In this document: piece by piece, positions 17,303 through 26,960 of the stretch
Numbering within the stretch: the first letter of the stretch is position 1
How the letters are laid out: each line of letters opens with the position of its first letter
Source of the DNA: Richelia intracellularis
GTDB taxonomy: Bacteria; Cyanobacteriota; Cyanobacteriia; Cyanobacteriales; Nostocaceae
Length of the DNA stretch: 43,426 nucleotides
Assembly (NCBI GenBank): GCA_000613065.1
Contig: CBZS010000307.1
Location: forward strand, 1-43,426
Direction: 5' to 3'
Notes under the pieces: model-generated
Seen by the model: only the letters and a program-made list of their open reading frames with translations
Told to the model about the DNA's origin: nothing
Databases searched by the model: none
Translations under genes and position numbers: made by a program

Positions 17303-19816
17303 ATGCTTCACTCATTTCTGCCGCCCGCAGTCCCTCCTGTTTTAGGAAATTTAACTAATAACCAAAATTTAGATCTCAATCACTCTAATCTCGGTCGGAA
17401 TCAGAACCAATCTCCTTCAACCGGTTTAGAAACTAAAAATAAAGATAAAACTAATCATTCTCATTCCTCTCAAGTCATTAATAAAATATCTAGGGAAAGA
17501 TTAATTGCTGGTAAAGCTTTATCAACCCCCAGTTCACCAGAAGCATTGCCACCAGAGTTTTCCCCCCCGAGAAAATTAGAAAAAGTAACGCCCCTTCTTG
17601 GAAAGTCTCGCGTTGGGAAACCTAGACGCAACAGCTTTCCCCTAGGCAACCAGTTATCAGTAGGTTATCCCGTGCAACCTACCTATGGAAGAGCAGGCAA
17701 TAGGGAATTCTCCCTACCAGTAGAGGAAGCAAAAACTGGGCGTTCGCAAAATACAAGTGTTAAATCTAGTAATAATTCAGCTACACAAAACCCAATACAA
17801 ATTAAATTTAACTCTTCAGGTAAGACAACACCAGCAACTATAGAGTTTAAATCTCGTCAACCAATATCCCAAGCGACCCAACCAGAAACGAAAAATCCCC
17901 AAAAAACCAAACTGGATTCACCAAATAGTAACCAAGAGCCAGTAAACACAGAAAATACCCCTACCCCCAATAGACGGGTGATAGAGGTAATTGCCGATCG
18001 CCAAGAATATGACGAACAAAGACGTATAATTACCGCCGAGGGTAAAGTTGTCGTCAGGTTTGATGGGACAGTGGTAGATGCCGAACGCCTACAGGTAAAT
18101 TTGGATAATTCGATTGCTGTGGGAGAAGGTAATGTTGCTTTAGCTAGGGGCGACCAATTACTGCGGGGAGATAAATTCACCTATAACTTTATTCAAGATA
18201 GGGGAGAACTCCAAGGTGGTAAGGGAGAAATATTTATCCCCACGGCAGGCAGGGATTTTTCCTTCTTACCAACAGATGTGACAACAGGGGGAATCACAGA
18301 ACCAATTAGCGATCGCATTCGTGCTAATCAGCCCTTAACAGCCAGCAGTCCCGGAGCGGTGAATTTCACCATTGGCGGTGTGAGTAATGTTAGTAACCTA
18401 CCCACTCCCAAACAAGGAGGAGTGGTGAAAAAGGTACGATTTGAAGCTGCACGGGTTGATTTCTATCCCCGTGGTTGGCAAGCTCAGGATGTCACACTGA
18501 CTAATGACCCCTTCTCACCCCCAGAATTAGAAGTACGGGCAAAAAAAGTTACCCTCACCCGCAAATCTCCCTTGAAAGCTAGAATTAAAACCCAAGGGCA
18601 AAGATTAGTCTTTGACCGGGGCTTGAGCTTACCAATTCCCAAAAACTCCCAAACCATTGATCGCCGAGAAAGAGATGTAACACCAGGCTTAGTTTCCTTC
18701 GGCTTTGATGGGGATGAACGGGGAGGTTTATTTTTAGAACGTCGCTTTCAAATCCGGAGCACAGAAACATCTCGTTGGAGCATTACCCCACAATTTTTCG
18801 TCCAAGAAGCCACAGAAGGACCAAGTAATATTGCTTCTGTATTTGGACTCAAAAGTAGACTGAATTTTGACTTCAGCGAAAGAACTGTATTGGAGGGTAC
18901 AGGCTCCCTTACCAGTTTAGATTTAAGCCAGGTAGAGGACAACTTAAGGGCAAATCTCCGTCTTCGCCAACAGTTGGGGAATTTGCAAAACCCCCACAAC
19001 TTGACTATGCAATTTAATTATCGCGATCGGCTTTTTAACGGTACTTTAGGCTTCCAAACAGTCCAAAGTAGCATCGGAGGTATTCTTACTTCTCCAATAA
19101 TACCCTTAGGCAAAGGTATTAATTTTAGCTACAAAACTGGGGCTCAGTACATTACAACTGATACAGATCGCCAAGATTTACTAGATGCAGTCAGGGATAA
19201 TAACCGCGTTTCCCTAGGGCGTTTTCAAGGTAGTGCAGCTCTTAGTGGGGGTTTATTATTGTGGCGAGGAAAAGGATTACCACCAACAGCAAAGGAGGGA
19301 CTACGATATACACCGAATCCAGTAGTACCTTTTTTAACAGCATATGCCGGGGTTACTGGTACTAGTAGTTTTTACACCAATGGGGACAACCAAAGCACTT
19401 TAATTGGAAGCATAGGATTACAAGGGCAGTTGGGTTATTTTTCTAAACAATTTTTCGACTACACAGGCTTTAATATTAGCCTGTCCCAAGGTATAAATAG
19501 TGGAACATCACCATTTCTATTTGATCGCAATGTTGATACTACAGTGTTAAGTGCGGGTATTACCCAGCAGCTTTATGGTCCTTTGCGTGTTGGATTTCAA
19601 ACTACTATAAACTTAGATACCGGAGAAAGTAGTACCACCGACTACATCTTAGAATATAGTCGGCGGACTTATGGGATTACTTTTCGTTACAATCCGGTTT
19701 TAGAGCTAGGTGCAGTTAGTTTCCGCATCAGTGACTTTAATTGGACTGGTGGAACGAACCCCTTTGACCCTTCGGAAGTTAAACCCGTTGTTGGTGGGGT
19801 GAAACGCGGTAATTAA
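17303..19816 (+). CDS. DUF3769 outer-membrane protein (OstA/LptD-like)
   Basis: 837 residues, intact. Residues about 1-220 are a low-complexity, Asn/Ser/Pro-rich region. Residues about 223-320 resemble the OstA/LptA-type beta jellyroll (RVIEVIADRQEYDEQRRIIT, AEGKVVVRFDGTVVDAERLQ, GEGNVALARGDQLLRGDKFT). The remainder is DUF3769, with alternating strands typical of an LptD-like barrel (FGFDGDERGGLFLERRFQI ... ITFRYNPVLELGAVSFRISD). By analogy it takes part in placing lipopolysaccharide or other lipids in the outer membrane; this is inferred. No signal peptide is obvious at the chosen ATG, so export or the exact start is uncertain. Confidence 0.85.
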   Translation: MLHSFLPPAVPPVLGNLTNNQNLDLNHSNLGRNQNQSPSTGLETKNKDKTNHSHSSQVINKISRERLIAGKALSTPSSPEALPPEFSPPRKLEKVTPLLGKSRVGKPRRNSFPLGNQLSVGYPVQPTYGRAGNREFSLPVEEAKTGRSQNTSVKSSNNSATQNPIQIKFNSSGKTTPATIEFKSRQPISQATQPETKNPQKTKLDSPNSNQEPVNTENTPTPNRRVIEVIADRQEYDEQRRIITAEGKVVVRFDGTVVDAERLQVNLDNSIAVGEGNVALARGDQLLRGDKFTYNFIQDRGELQGGKGEIFIPTAGRDFSFLPTDVTTGGITEPISDRIRANQPLTASSPGAVNFTIGGVSNVSNLPTPKQGGVVKKVRFEAARVDFYPRGWQAQDVTLTNDPFSPPELEVRAKKVTLTRKSPLKARIKTQGQRLVFDRGLSLPIPKNSQTIDRRERDVTPGLVSFGFDGDERGGLFLERRFQIRSTETSRWSITPQFFVQEATEGPSNIASVFGLKSRLNFDFSERTVLEGTGSLTSLDLSQVEDNLRANLRLRQQLGNLQNPHNLTMQFNYRDRLFNGTLGFQTVQSSIGGILTSPIIPLGKGINFSYKTGAQYITTDTDRQDLLDAVRDNNRVSLGRFQGSAALSGGLLLWRGKGLPPTAKEGLRYTPNPVVPFLTAYAGVTGTSSFYTNGDNQSTLIGSIGLQGQLGYFSKQFFDYTGFNISLSQGINSGTSPFLFDRNVDTTVLSAGITQQLYGPLRVGFQTTINLDTGESSTTDYILEYSRRTYGITFRYNPVLELGAVSFRISDFNWTGGTNPFDPSEVKPVVGGVKRGN

Positions 19817-19963
19817 ATTACTAACTGATACCATCAATCCACTGTTAACAGTGAACTGTGAAAAGTAAATAGTGATCAGTAAAATCCTTGGGTCTAAATC
19901 CTCTACCATACGCTCTCAGACATGATAACTGATTTAAGGTATCGTTTATGCAATTTCGATATT

Positions 19964-20455
19964 TTAATTAGGGATTCTCTTACGCACGGGTAAGAGATGA
20001 TAATTAGCTAAATGCTCATGAATTTCCAATGCTTTATAGTTCAAGTCCTTAGCTAAATCCTGAACTTGTAGTTTTGTAGACAGTGCAGGGGTTATCTCTT
20101 GACGCACAATACATAAAATTTGCGGTTCAGCTACCAGTAATACTTGGGGAATATAACCATCTTGTATCAGGAGCAAAATTTCTTGGGCAATCATCTGAGC
20201 AAAGCGACGCTCGAACTCTACCACATGACTTTCCCGGCGTTCATCATATGCATGGGCTTGACTGCCTGAGGCTTGATTGCGTCCAGTTTTCACACTTGCC
20301 CATAATTCCTTACCCTGGGATTCCTGAATAGGATTCAAGATACTTTTTTGTTCCACCAAATTCGGTCCAGACTCATATTCGGGAAATTCTCCCCAGTCTA
20401 GAGTTAGGAACCTCCCTCTGGTTTTATTCATAACAGCAACCAGGACTTGATTCAT
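19964..20455 (-). CDS. Host-attachment-like protein (baeRF superfamily)
   Basis: 163 residues, intact, with a strong ribosome-binding site (GAGGGGGT) 7-10 bp before the ATG. It shows the pattern of the 'host attachment protein'/bacterial eRF1-like family: an N-terminal strand with VLVAVMNKTRGRFLTLDW, a charged middle (HAYDERRESHVVEFERRFAQ), then LLVAEPQILCIVRQEITPAL and a C-terminal KDLNYKALEIHEHLANYHLL. The name comes from plant-associated bacteria; the molecular role is unknown. IS1380 begins 92 bp upstream of the start, so its promoter may be affected. Confidence 0.7.
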   Translation of the reverse strand: MNQVLVAVMNKTRGRFLTLDWGEFPEYESGPNLVEQKSILNPIQESQGKELWASVKTGRNQASGSQAHAYDERRESHVVEFERRFAQMIAQEILLLIQDGYIPQVLLVAEPQILCIVRQEITPALSTKLQVQDLAKDLNYKALEIHEHLANYHLLPVRKRIPN

Positions 20456-20546
20456 TAGTTAACCCCCTCTTTTTCCATTGGGGAATAGTTGTCGATTATA
20501 TCTTTACGAATAGCAAAAAAATTTGAGGAATTTGTGAGGAAGGTAA

Positions 20547-22308
20547 CCCGGATTTCTCACAAGTGAGAAAAAAACACTTGGATGAGCCAGATTTAGGATA
20601 AATTAATTGGCACATTGTCAAATTCCTTGCAGATGACAAGGACTACGAAGTAAAAACAGAGTATACAAAAGATATATAAAATACATTCAAATTGAAATAT
20701 ACTTAAATCAGAACAAAATAGTGATAAAAATTGACACACCAACTAGTTGGGTTAAATCAAGTAAATTAACCCAGCAGGACAGTTATTTCAAATCAGAGAG
20801 CGCTATTACTTATTAATCCAATCATCTCATTAACCAGAGCAAGCACTACTAATTGCAATTAAAACTAAAACTCGTTCTTTGCAAATCGTAATCACAGCCC
20901 CTAGCTTTAAGAATTTTGTGCGTATAGTTCCAATTGTTGCATTTTTGAATTCTGTATTTACTAAGCACTTTTCTCCCAGGTTATTCAGTAAAATGTAGGC
21001 AATAGCTGTAAACCATAAACGTAATTGGTTCCCCTCAAATGTATGTGTACTTGTTCTATCACTTTGTAAATCTAATTTTTGTTCTTTGAGATAATTTTCC
21101 GGCGTTGCCTCGCGGACAGTCTTTTTGAGTATAAAGTCGCCATTGGTATAATCGACCTTGGCTACTACACGACGACTACGGCTCCAACTGTCTAATGTTT
21201 GATAGTCAACAGAACAATACCAAACTGAGTTATTAACAAAGGCTGCCGCATCTTTTTTTAAATCTGCTTCTCCAGGAAATAAGCTTTTAAAAAACTCTAC
21301 TATGGGTTATATCTTTTGTGAATATTCTTGGGATGCACGATACTGAATTGGTTGCGATAGCTGGAGTAGACGAGGATTTTCAGCAAGTCAGAACACATAA
21401 TCAATATCAGTTTCATCTTCACACCAAGCCATTATCTCTTCTCTGGAATAAGCACTATCCCCACGGATAATAATTTTCACCTTTTTCCATGGAGAGCGTA
21501 TTATTTTGATTACTCTTTGTAATTATTCTAACCCCCATGGTGCCGGGTCTAAGTTGGATGCACGAAGTTTTGCAGCAAGTAAATGTCTACCACAAAAAAG
21601 ATAAAGGGGAGCATAACAATATCCTTTGTAATACGGATTAAAGAATCTTTCTTCTTGATGACCATGAACTAAATCATCCGTCACATCTAAATCTATTATT
21701 ATCTGTCGCGGTAGCTGATGATAAGATTCTAAAAATAGCTCAACTAAAAGTGTTTCTATCGCCTTAGCATCATAGTCAATACGATGATACCGACTATTTT
21801 CTCTTGAAGATACGTCTTCTGGACAATGTTCGAGACGATTTAAGGTGCTTTTCCCCGCCAAAGTCGTTAATTCTTGTTCTGAGTTAATAAGCTTTCCTAC
21901 CGCAAGTGGGAATATTGGAGCGTGACGTAGAATTTCATGGTCATTTATGTCTTCATACCCCATGATTAAGCCATATATATATCCTTTGTGCAATTAAGTT
22001 ATGAACTGGATATAAAACTTTATTGGGGTCTCGGTAATCTTTGAAACATCTTGCAAATCGTGATGTTATTTCTCTTTTTCTGTCTAGTTCCGCAATGAAT
22101 GTTAACTAACCCTGCATCCGATGTTACAGGCTCTCCCTTTAAATTGACTACAACTGGACATGACTTTACTTGTCCAAATACAAACTGTTCCGGTATAGAA
22201 TGATTTTTATTTGGGGTCATCCTTTTAACTGCTGAGATTCTTTTGCAATATACATACATTTTGGCAGTTTTAGACCCCTATTTTTTCAATCTTGGTGAGA
22301 AATCCGGG
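20547..22308 (-). mobile_element. IS1380-family insertion sequence, copy 1
   Basis: 1762 bp. Terminal inverted repeats CCCGGATTTCTCACAAG at 20547 and CTTGGTGAGAAATCCGGG ending at 22308 agree but for one extra base. Flanks (GTAA and TTAG) do not match, so no target duplication remains; the right side continues straight into IS1634-type coding sequence. A second copy lies at 42379. Confidence 0.88.
20840..22259 (-). pseudogene. IS1380-family transposase, broken
   Basis: Read in pieces on the minus strand. 22259-22020 gives KSCPVVVNLKGEPVTSDAGL. 21993-21523 gives YGLIMGYEDINDHEILRHAP, then IIIDLDVTDDLVHGHQEERF with the catalytic Asp region, YCYAPLYLFCGRHLLAAKLR. Next comes VKIIIRGDSAYSREEIMAWC (about 21480-21420), and finally LRLWFTAIAYILLNNLGEKC (about 21040-20970). 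At least three stops or shifts separate them. Compared with copy 2, short segments near 21150 and 20845 are missing, so this copy is the more damaged. Confidence 0.8.
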
Positions 22309-23081
22309 TTAGGAATAGTAGCAGGGTTAATTGATGAAATAGGAATAGTTGAAATAATTAATTCTAAACTAGGAATAGATTCTCCTGAGAAGATTGCATC
22401 GGGGATATTAGTCAAAGCTCTTTTAATTAATGGATTGGGATTTGTATCAAGATATTTATATTTATTCAGTCAATTGTTTGATGATAAAGGGATAAAAATG
22501 TGATGAATATAAAACGTGGAAAGAGATTATTTAAATGATGAGAAAATTGGAATCGTCATGGATAAATTATATAAATACGGATTAAGTAACCTGTTTCTAA
22601 AAAGAGTCTTATCAGTAATTAATAAATTTAAAATAGATACAAAATATTCACATCTGGATTCAACATCATTTCATCTACATGGAGAATATGAAAATGATGA
22701 TGTGAATGAAAAAGAATAAATTACTAGAGTAAGACCAATAATTATAACTAGAGGATATTCCCGTGACCATAGACCGGATTTAAAGCAATGCGTTTTAGAT
22801 TTAATTACGAGTAGTGATGGAGATATACCATTATTAATGAGAGGGGTAGAAGAGATATAAATCCGAAAAAAGCAAGCTGGAAGATTTATTTGAGTGCGAC
22901 TAATTTAGTTGACAAACAGAAGTTAGAGCCATCCGAAATTATTACAAATTAGAAGAATCAACAATCTTGTGAAAGAGGATTTTGATTTTTGAAAGACCCT
23001 TTATTTTTTGCTGATAGCTTCTTTGTTGAAAATACTGAACGAATTGAGACGATGTTATTTTTAATGTCTTTGTGTTTGTTA

Positions 23082-24433
23082 GGTGATTTATAAGAAAGAA
23101 TTTACCAATGAAAGTAAGATGTAATGTTGATGAGTAAAAAAACAGGGGCAAGTATTTTGGACTATGCTAGACCCACCAGAGGAACTCAAATCATTAACAA
23201 GATCACAAACAAATAGAAGACTTGCGGTTGGCAGCATGGAAAATGAATGGAGTAGAACGTCGGGGCTTTCAAGCTCAGATGACGTTGAAATATTGCCAAG
23301 GTAGAGCAAGGTTAGCACAAACAGTATTGGGTTGGGGTAGAGAAAATATAGAGTTAGGGTTACCGGAAAAAAGAACAGGGATAATCTGTGTGGGATTACA
23401 ATCAGCCTTTAGCACAGCAAAGCGTTGCCAGGAGAAACAACCTCTTCTGTTGTGGCATTATCCCTGGGACAAATTGCAGAATCTGATTCTCAACAAGACC
23501 CAACATTTAAAACTTCCTTAGCCTATACCCGGTTAACAGCAACATCGGCACTAGAAAAACTCAAAGAACAGGGATTTAGCCAGGAGCAATTGCCTTGCGC
23601 CAGTACAATGGCACAAGTATTGAATCGAATTGGCTATGGTCTTCGTAAAGTAGTAAAAGCCAAACCTCAAAAAAAATTGCACAAACGGATGATATCTTCA
23701 ACAACATCAAAGAATTTGAGCCGGAATCAACAAACAAGCCTCAAAGTCAAACGACTAAGTATGGATTGCAAAGCTACGGTTAATATCGGGGGTTATTCTC
23801 GTGGTGGAAAAACCAGAGGAGACAATCAAGGTGAGGATCATGATATGGGATGCACAGAAAAATATACTCCCTGTGGGATTCTTGATGAAGATAGTGGGCA
23901 ATTCTTCTATATTAACTTTGGTAGTTGTTCTTATAAAACCAGGGATTTTATTGTTGATACTCTAATTGAATGGTGGAAGACAATGACACCAGAACAAAAG
24001 CAGGATACCGAACTGATACAAATTACAGTTAATAATGGTCCGGAAAGTAGTGGAGTAAGAACTCAATAAAAAAAAAGGATGGTTGAGTTTGTTGATCTCC
24101 TAAATATACGAATTCAATTGCTTTACTATGCTCCTTACCATAGTAAATACAATCCCATAGAGGGTTGTTGGGGTATTCTTGACCAGCATTGGAATGGGGG
24201 GGGGGCGAAGCTTGTTGATGTTGAAGTCATGCTTTCCTGGGCTTCGAGTATGACTTGGAAAGGCTTATATCCTATGTTGAGTTTAAGTAAAACTGTTTAC
24301 CAAAAAGGGATTTCTTTAACAAAGAAAGCTATGAAACAAGTCGAGTCTAGATTACAGCGAAATCCACTGTTGCCCAAATGGGATATCTTGATTCAACCGC
24401 TTTAGCTGGTAATTTCTTGTTCAAAGAATTACC
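23082..24433 (+). mobile_element. ISAzo13-family insertion sequence
   Basis: 1352 bp inside the IS1634 transposase. The left end is GGTGATTTATAAGAAAGAAT and the right end reads GGTAATTCTTTGAACAAGAA on the minus strand, an imperfect inverted repeat. A 3-bp TTA duplication lies at 23079-23081 and 24434-24436. Removing it restores the host codons for LCLLVYNLGQ. Confidence 0.8.
23163..24405 (+). pseudogene. ISAzo13-family transposase, frameshifted
   Basis: Near-complete enzyme in three or four frames: LRLAAWKMNGVERRGFQAQM, LGWGRENIELGLPEKRTGI (to about 23430), then SLAYTRLTATSALEKLKEQG, LSMDCKATVNIGGYSRGGKT (catalytic region), LDEDSGQFFYINFGSCSYKT, NNGPESSGVRTQ with a TAA at 24067, and finally LLYYAPYHSKYNPIEGCWGI to LLPKWDILIQPL. 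A run of ten G at 24196-24205 adds two glycines after HWNG relative to what I expect of the family, a likely slippage product. Confidence 0.8.
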
Positions 24434-24879
24434 TTAGTTTATAATCTCGGTCAAAGGCAACTAAGGAATACCTTAAAAATAATAAAAACCGGAACCAAAA
24501 ATAAATTAGGTAAGTTAACCATGACTCCTACATTAAGATGAGTCTTTCAATGCTTTCAAGGTATCCATCTTTTAACTTTAGATGGTGTTAATCAAATTGT
24601 TAATTTAACGTCATCAGGCCATTTCATTTTGAGTTGTCTGCCATCATCTTGCCGAAAATATTATTTGCTTTCTTAACTTAACAAAATTTTGAACCCAAAT
24701 AAAAATTTATCAACATCTGAAGGCTCATTTATTGCTCCTCAATTTTTGAGTGCTCATATTACCGATTTTATGGTCAAATTTATTCTGTTTAATTAATTGA
24801 ATTTTTAAATATATTTGTTCTGTACTCTATTTATTAATCATTATGATTCTTGTGTTTTTATTTTGCTTGTAATTCCTTT

Positions 24880-25475
24880 GTACTTCAAATTGAAGTGCGG
24901 AATGTGGGTATAATTCTTTCTGTTTGTTTTCTGGCTTGATTTCAGATGCCTAAATCTGTTGGATAGCTAATATCAATTGGCGCACAAGTCGCATCTAATA
25001 TTAATTTACCTAGATTTGTTGGTTCTAAAACCTTTTGTGTTTCTTTTTTTCGTCTCCTTCCTCAAAGCTCGCCTATTGTATTTTTTTACCATCATCTGAT
25101 TGACTTTATTCACCACATTGGCACTGATTATTTCACGAAAATCTACTAGCATAGATGCATCAAATGGTGCTTCATTTATATAAGATGACATTCCTATAAA
25201 GTACTGTAGAGAAGGGTTATCTTTTATTTGTTCTACTGTTTCCCTATCGCTTATCCCCAATTTCTCTTTGATTATTAATGCACCTAATGCCATGGGAAAT
25301 GACTTTGGTGGTGCCCCCATCTCTTCGGAGAAAAGGCTCGCATATTCATCTTCAAATTCTTGCCAGGGTATCAAATCAGCCATCATTACCCACCTATTTT
25401 CACAAGACAACTTCCCCTCAAATGGCAGAAGGAACTTTGATGCTGAAATTTGAGTTTACTTCAACAAGTAGTACA
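24880..25475 (-). pseudogene. IS5/IS1182-like transposase, N-terminal remnant
   Basis: Minus strand 25453-25006 reads FLLPFEGKLSCENRWVMMAD, LIPWQEFEDEYASLFSEEMG, ALGALIIKEKLGISDRETVE, DASMLVDFREI, then after a frame break CAPIDISYPTDLGI-like sequence to about 24890. The catalytic C-terminal half is absent. It lies against the IS1634 remnant on one side and the start of the DUF2079 gene on the other, and probably removed that gene's normal 5' end. Confidence 0.7.
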
Positions 25476-25487
25476 TAAGCACTAATA

Positions 25488-26865
25488 ATGCCAGTAACAA
25501 TACTGGTCTTGTTATGCATGGGTTTTGTGCTATTTTATCCTTTTTTCTTGCATCTAAATATATTTGTCTGGTCTGATATTCCCACAGCAACTACTTTTTC
25601 TCTTTTTTCAGCAAACCCTAATTAGTCAGGGATTAACACCAATTTATAGTTTTATGGGATATCACATTATGGGGGATCATGCTGCCTTTAACTTGTATCC
25701 CCTCGCCCTACTATACAAGATTTATCCCAGTGTATATTGGTTCTTTGCTGTACAAGCGATCGCTCTAGCGATAGGGGCATTACCCACTTGGAATTTAGCC
25801 ATACAAGCTGCTTTAAAGGTACTACAAGCCACAGCCATGGCAATTGCTTACCTATTATACCCAGTAGTATTTAACATTAATCTATTTGACTTCCATCCAT
25901 AAGTCATGGCTTTGCCTGTATTACCAGCAGCAGTTTGGTTTGCTCGTCAAGGTAAATTTGTCTGGTTCTGTGCCAGTGTTGTCTTTATTCTGGGTTGTAA
26001 AGCTGTTTTATCATTTACTGTTGCAGCTATGGGTTTATGGTTACTGATATTTGAGAAACGACGGTGGTGTGGTGTTGTGGCAATTTGTGCCGGTGTTACC
26101 TGGTTTGTGGTTAGTTCTCAACTAATTATTCCCTTTTTTAGTGGTAGAGAAGCCCCAGCAGTGGGACGATACAGCTACCTGGGTAATTCTGTTCTCGAAA
26201 TCGCTCAAAATTTATTCTTAAAACCAAGATTAGTTTTTGGTAAGTTGTTATTCCCAGATAACTTAGGATATTTACCCTTGTTGCTTGCTCCAGTAATTTG
26301 GGGCTTATCTTGGACTGGAATTAAACCCTTAGTAGGTGCTGTACCCTGTGTGGCTTTAAATTTACTTGCAGATTATCAACCACAAAAATATTTAGTTGAT
26401 CAATATTCCTTGCCAGCTTTGCCATTTTTATTGCTAGCTGTAATCTCGAGTCTAGCAGCAGGTAAAGGATGGTTCCAGAATCCCAAAGCAATTATTGCCT
26501 CGAGTTTAGTCACATTTGTCTGGTTGGCAAAATTTACCTATTTTGGCGATAGATATCTAAAATATTTGAGTACTTGGCAAGAAACAAGGGAAGCAATTAG
26601 CTTAATAGACAGTCAAGGTAGTGTCTTAACTAGTACAAGAATAGCATCTCATTTAAGTCACCGTCCCTTAATTGAATTAACCGATTATCATTCTCTACCT
26701 AGTGATTTCAAAAAATATGATTACTTCTTGTTGGATTTAAGTCTTAGTAGGGATTCTGGGAAAAATAAAACACGGTTTAATAACTTCTTAAATAAAATTC
26801 AGCAAACTAATCTTTTTTCTGTCAAGTATCGAAAGGATGAAGTCTTTTTGTTTACTAAAAAATAA
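25488..26865 (+). pseudogene. DUF2079 polytopic membrane protein, nonsense mutation
   Basis: Large membrane protein of unknown function (DUF2079), with features recalling membrane glycosyltransferases. The part 25564-25902 has the family core (SFMGYHIMGDHAAFNLYPLA, LLYKIYPSVYWFFAVQAIAL, VVFNINLFDFHP). The next codon, TAA at 25900-25902, stands where homologues have glutamate (HPEV). The frame then runs on unbroken to 26865 (VMALPVLPAAVWFARQGKF ... SRDSGKNKTRFNNF). The N-terminus (ATG 25488) is in another frame, with the shift around 25590-25620. The gene lies convergent with the desaturase-like gene. Confidence 0.82.
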
Positions 26866-26960
26866 TTTGTCCAGACAATTGAGAGTATTCAGTTATATGA
26901 ATCTAAATTCTACTGCTCAGTGTGGAAGAAGTTGAAAGCAAATTTTTGGGATTCATAACT

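Larger units (their letters stand above)
22309..24700 (+). pseudogene. IS1634-family transposase (DUF4277), interrupted by ISAzo13
   Basis: Begins abruptly at LGIVAGLIDEIGIVEIINSK right after the IS1380 end, so its first residues are lost. It continues as ILVKALLINGLGFVSRYLYL, then with stops as SHLDSTSFHLHGEYE and ITRGYSRDHRPDLKQCVLDL (DDE region), and FLKDPLFFADSFFVENTERI. The frame is cut at 23081 by the ISAzo13 element. It resumes at 24437 as VYNLGQRQLRNTLKIIKTGT, FQCFQGIHLLTLDGVNQIV, to about 24680. Several stops are present in both halves. Confidence 0.8.

Noticed and set aside
22243-22503. 86-residue protein starting MQYTYILAVLDPYF
   Set aside because: Its first part is the terminal inverted repeat region of IS1380 read through into IS1634; the fusion is accidental.
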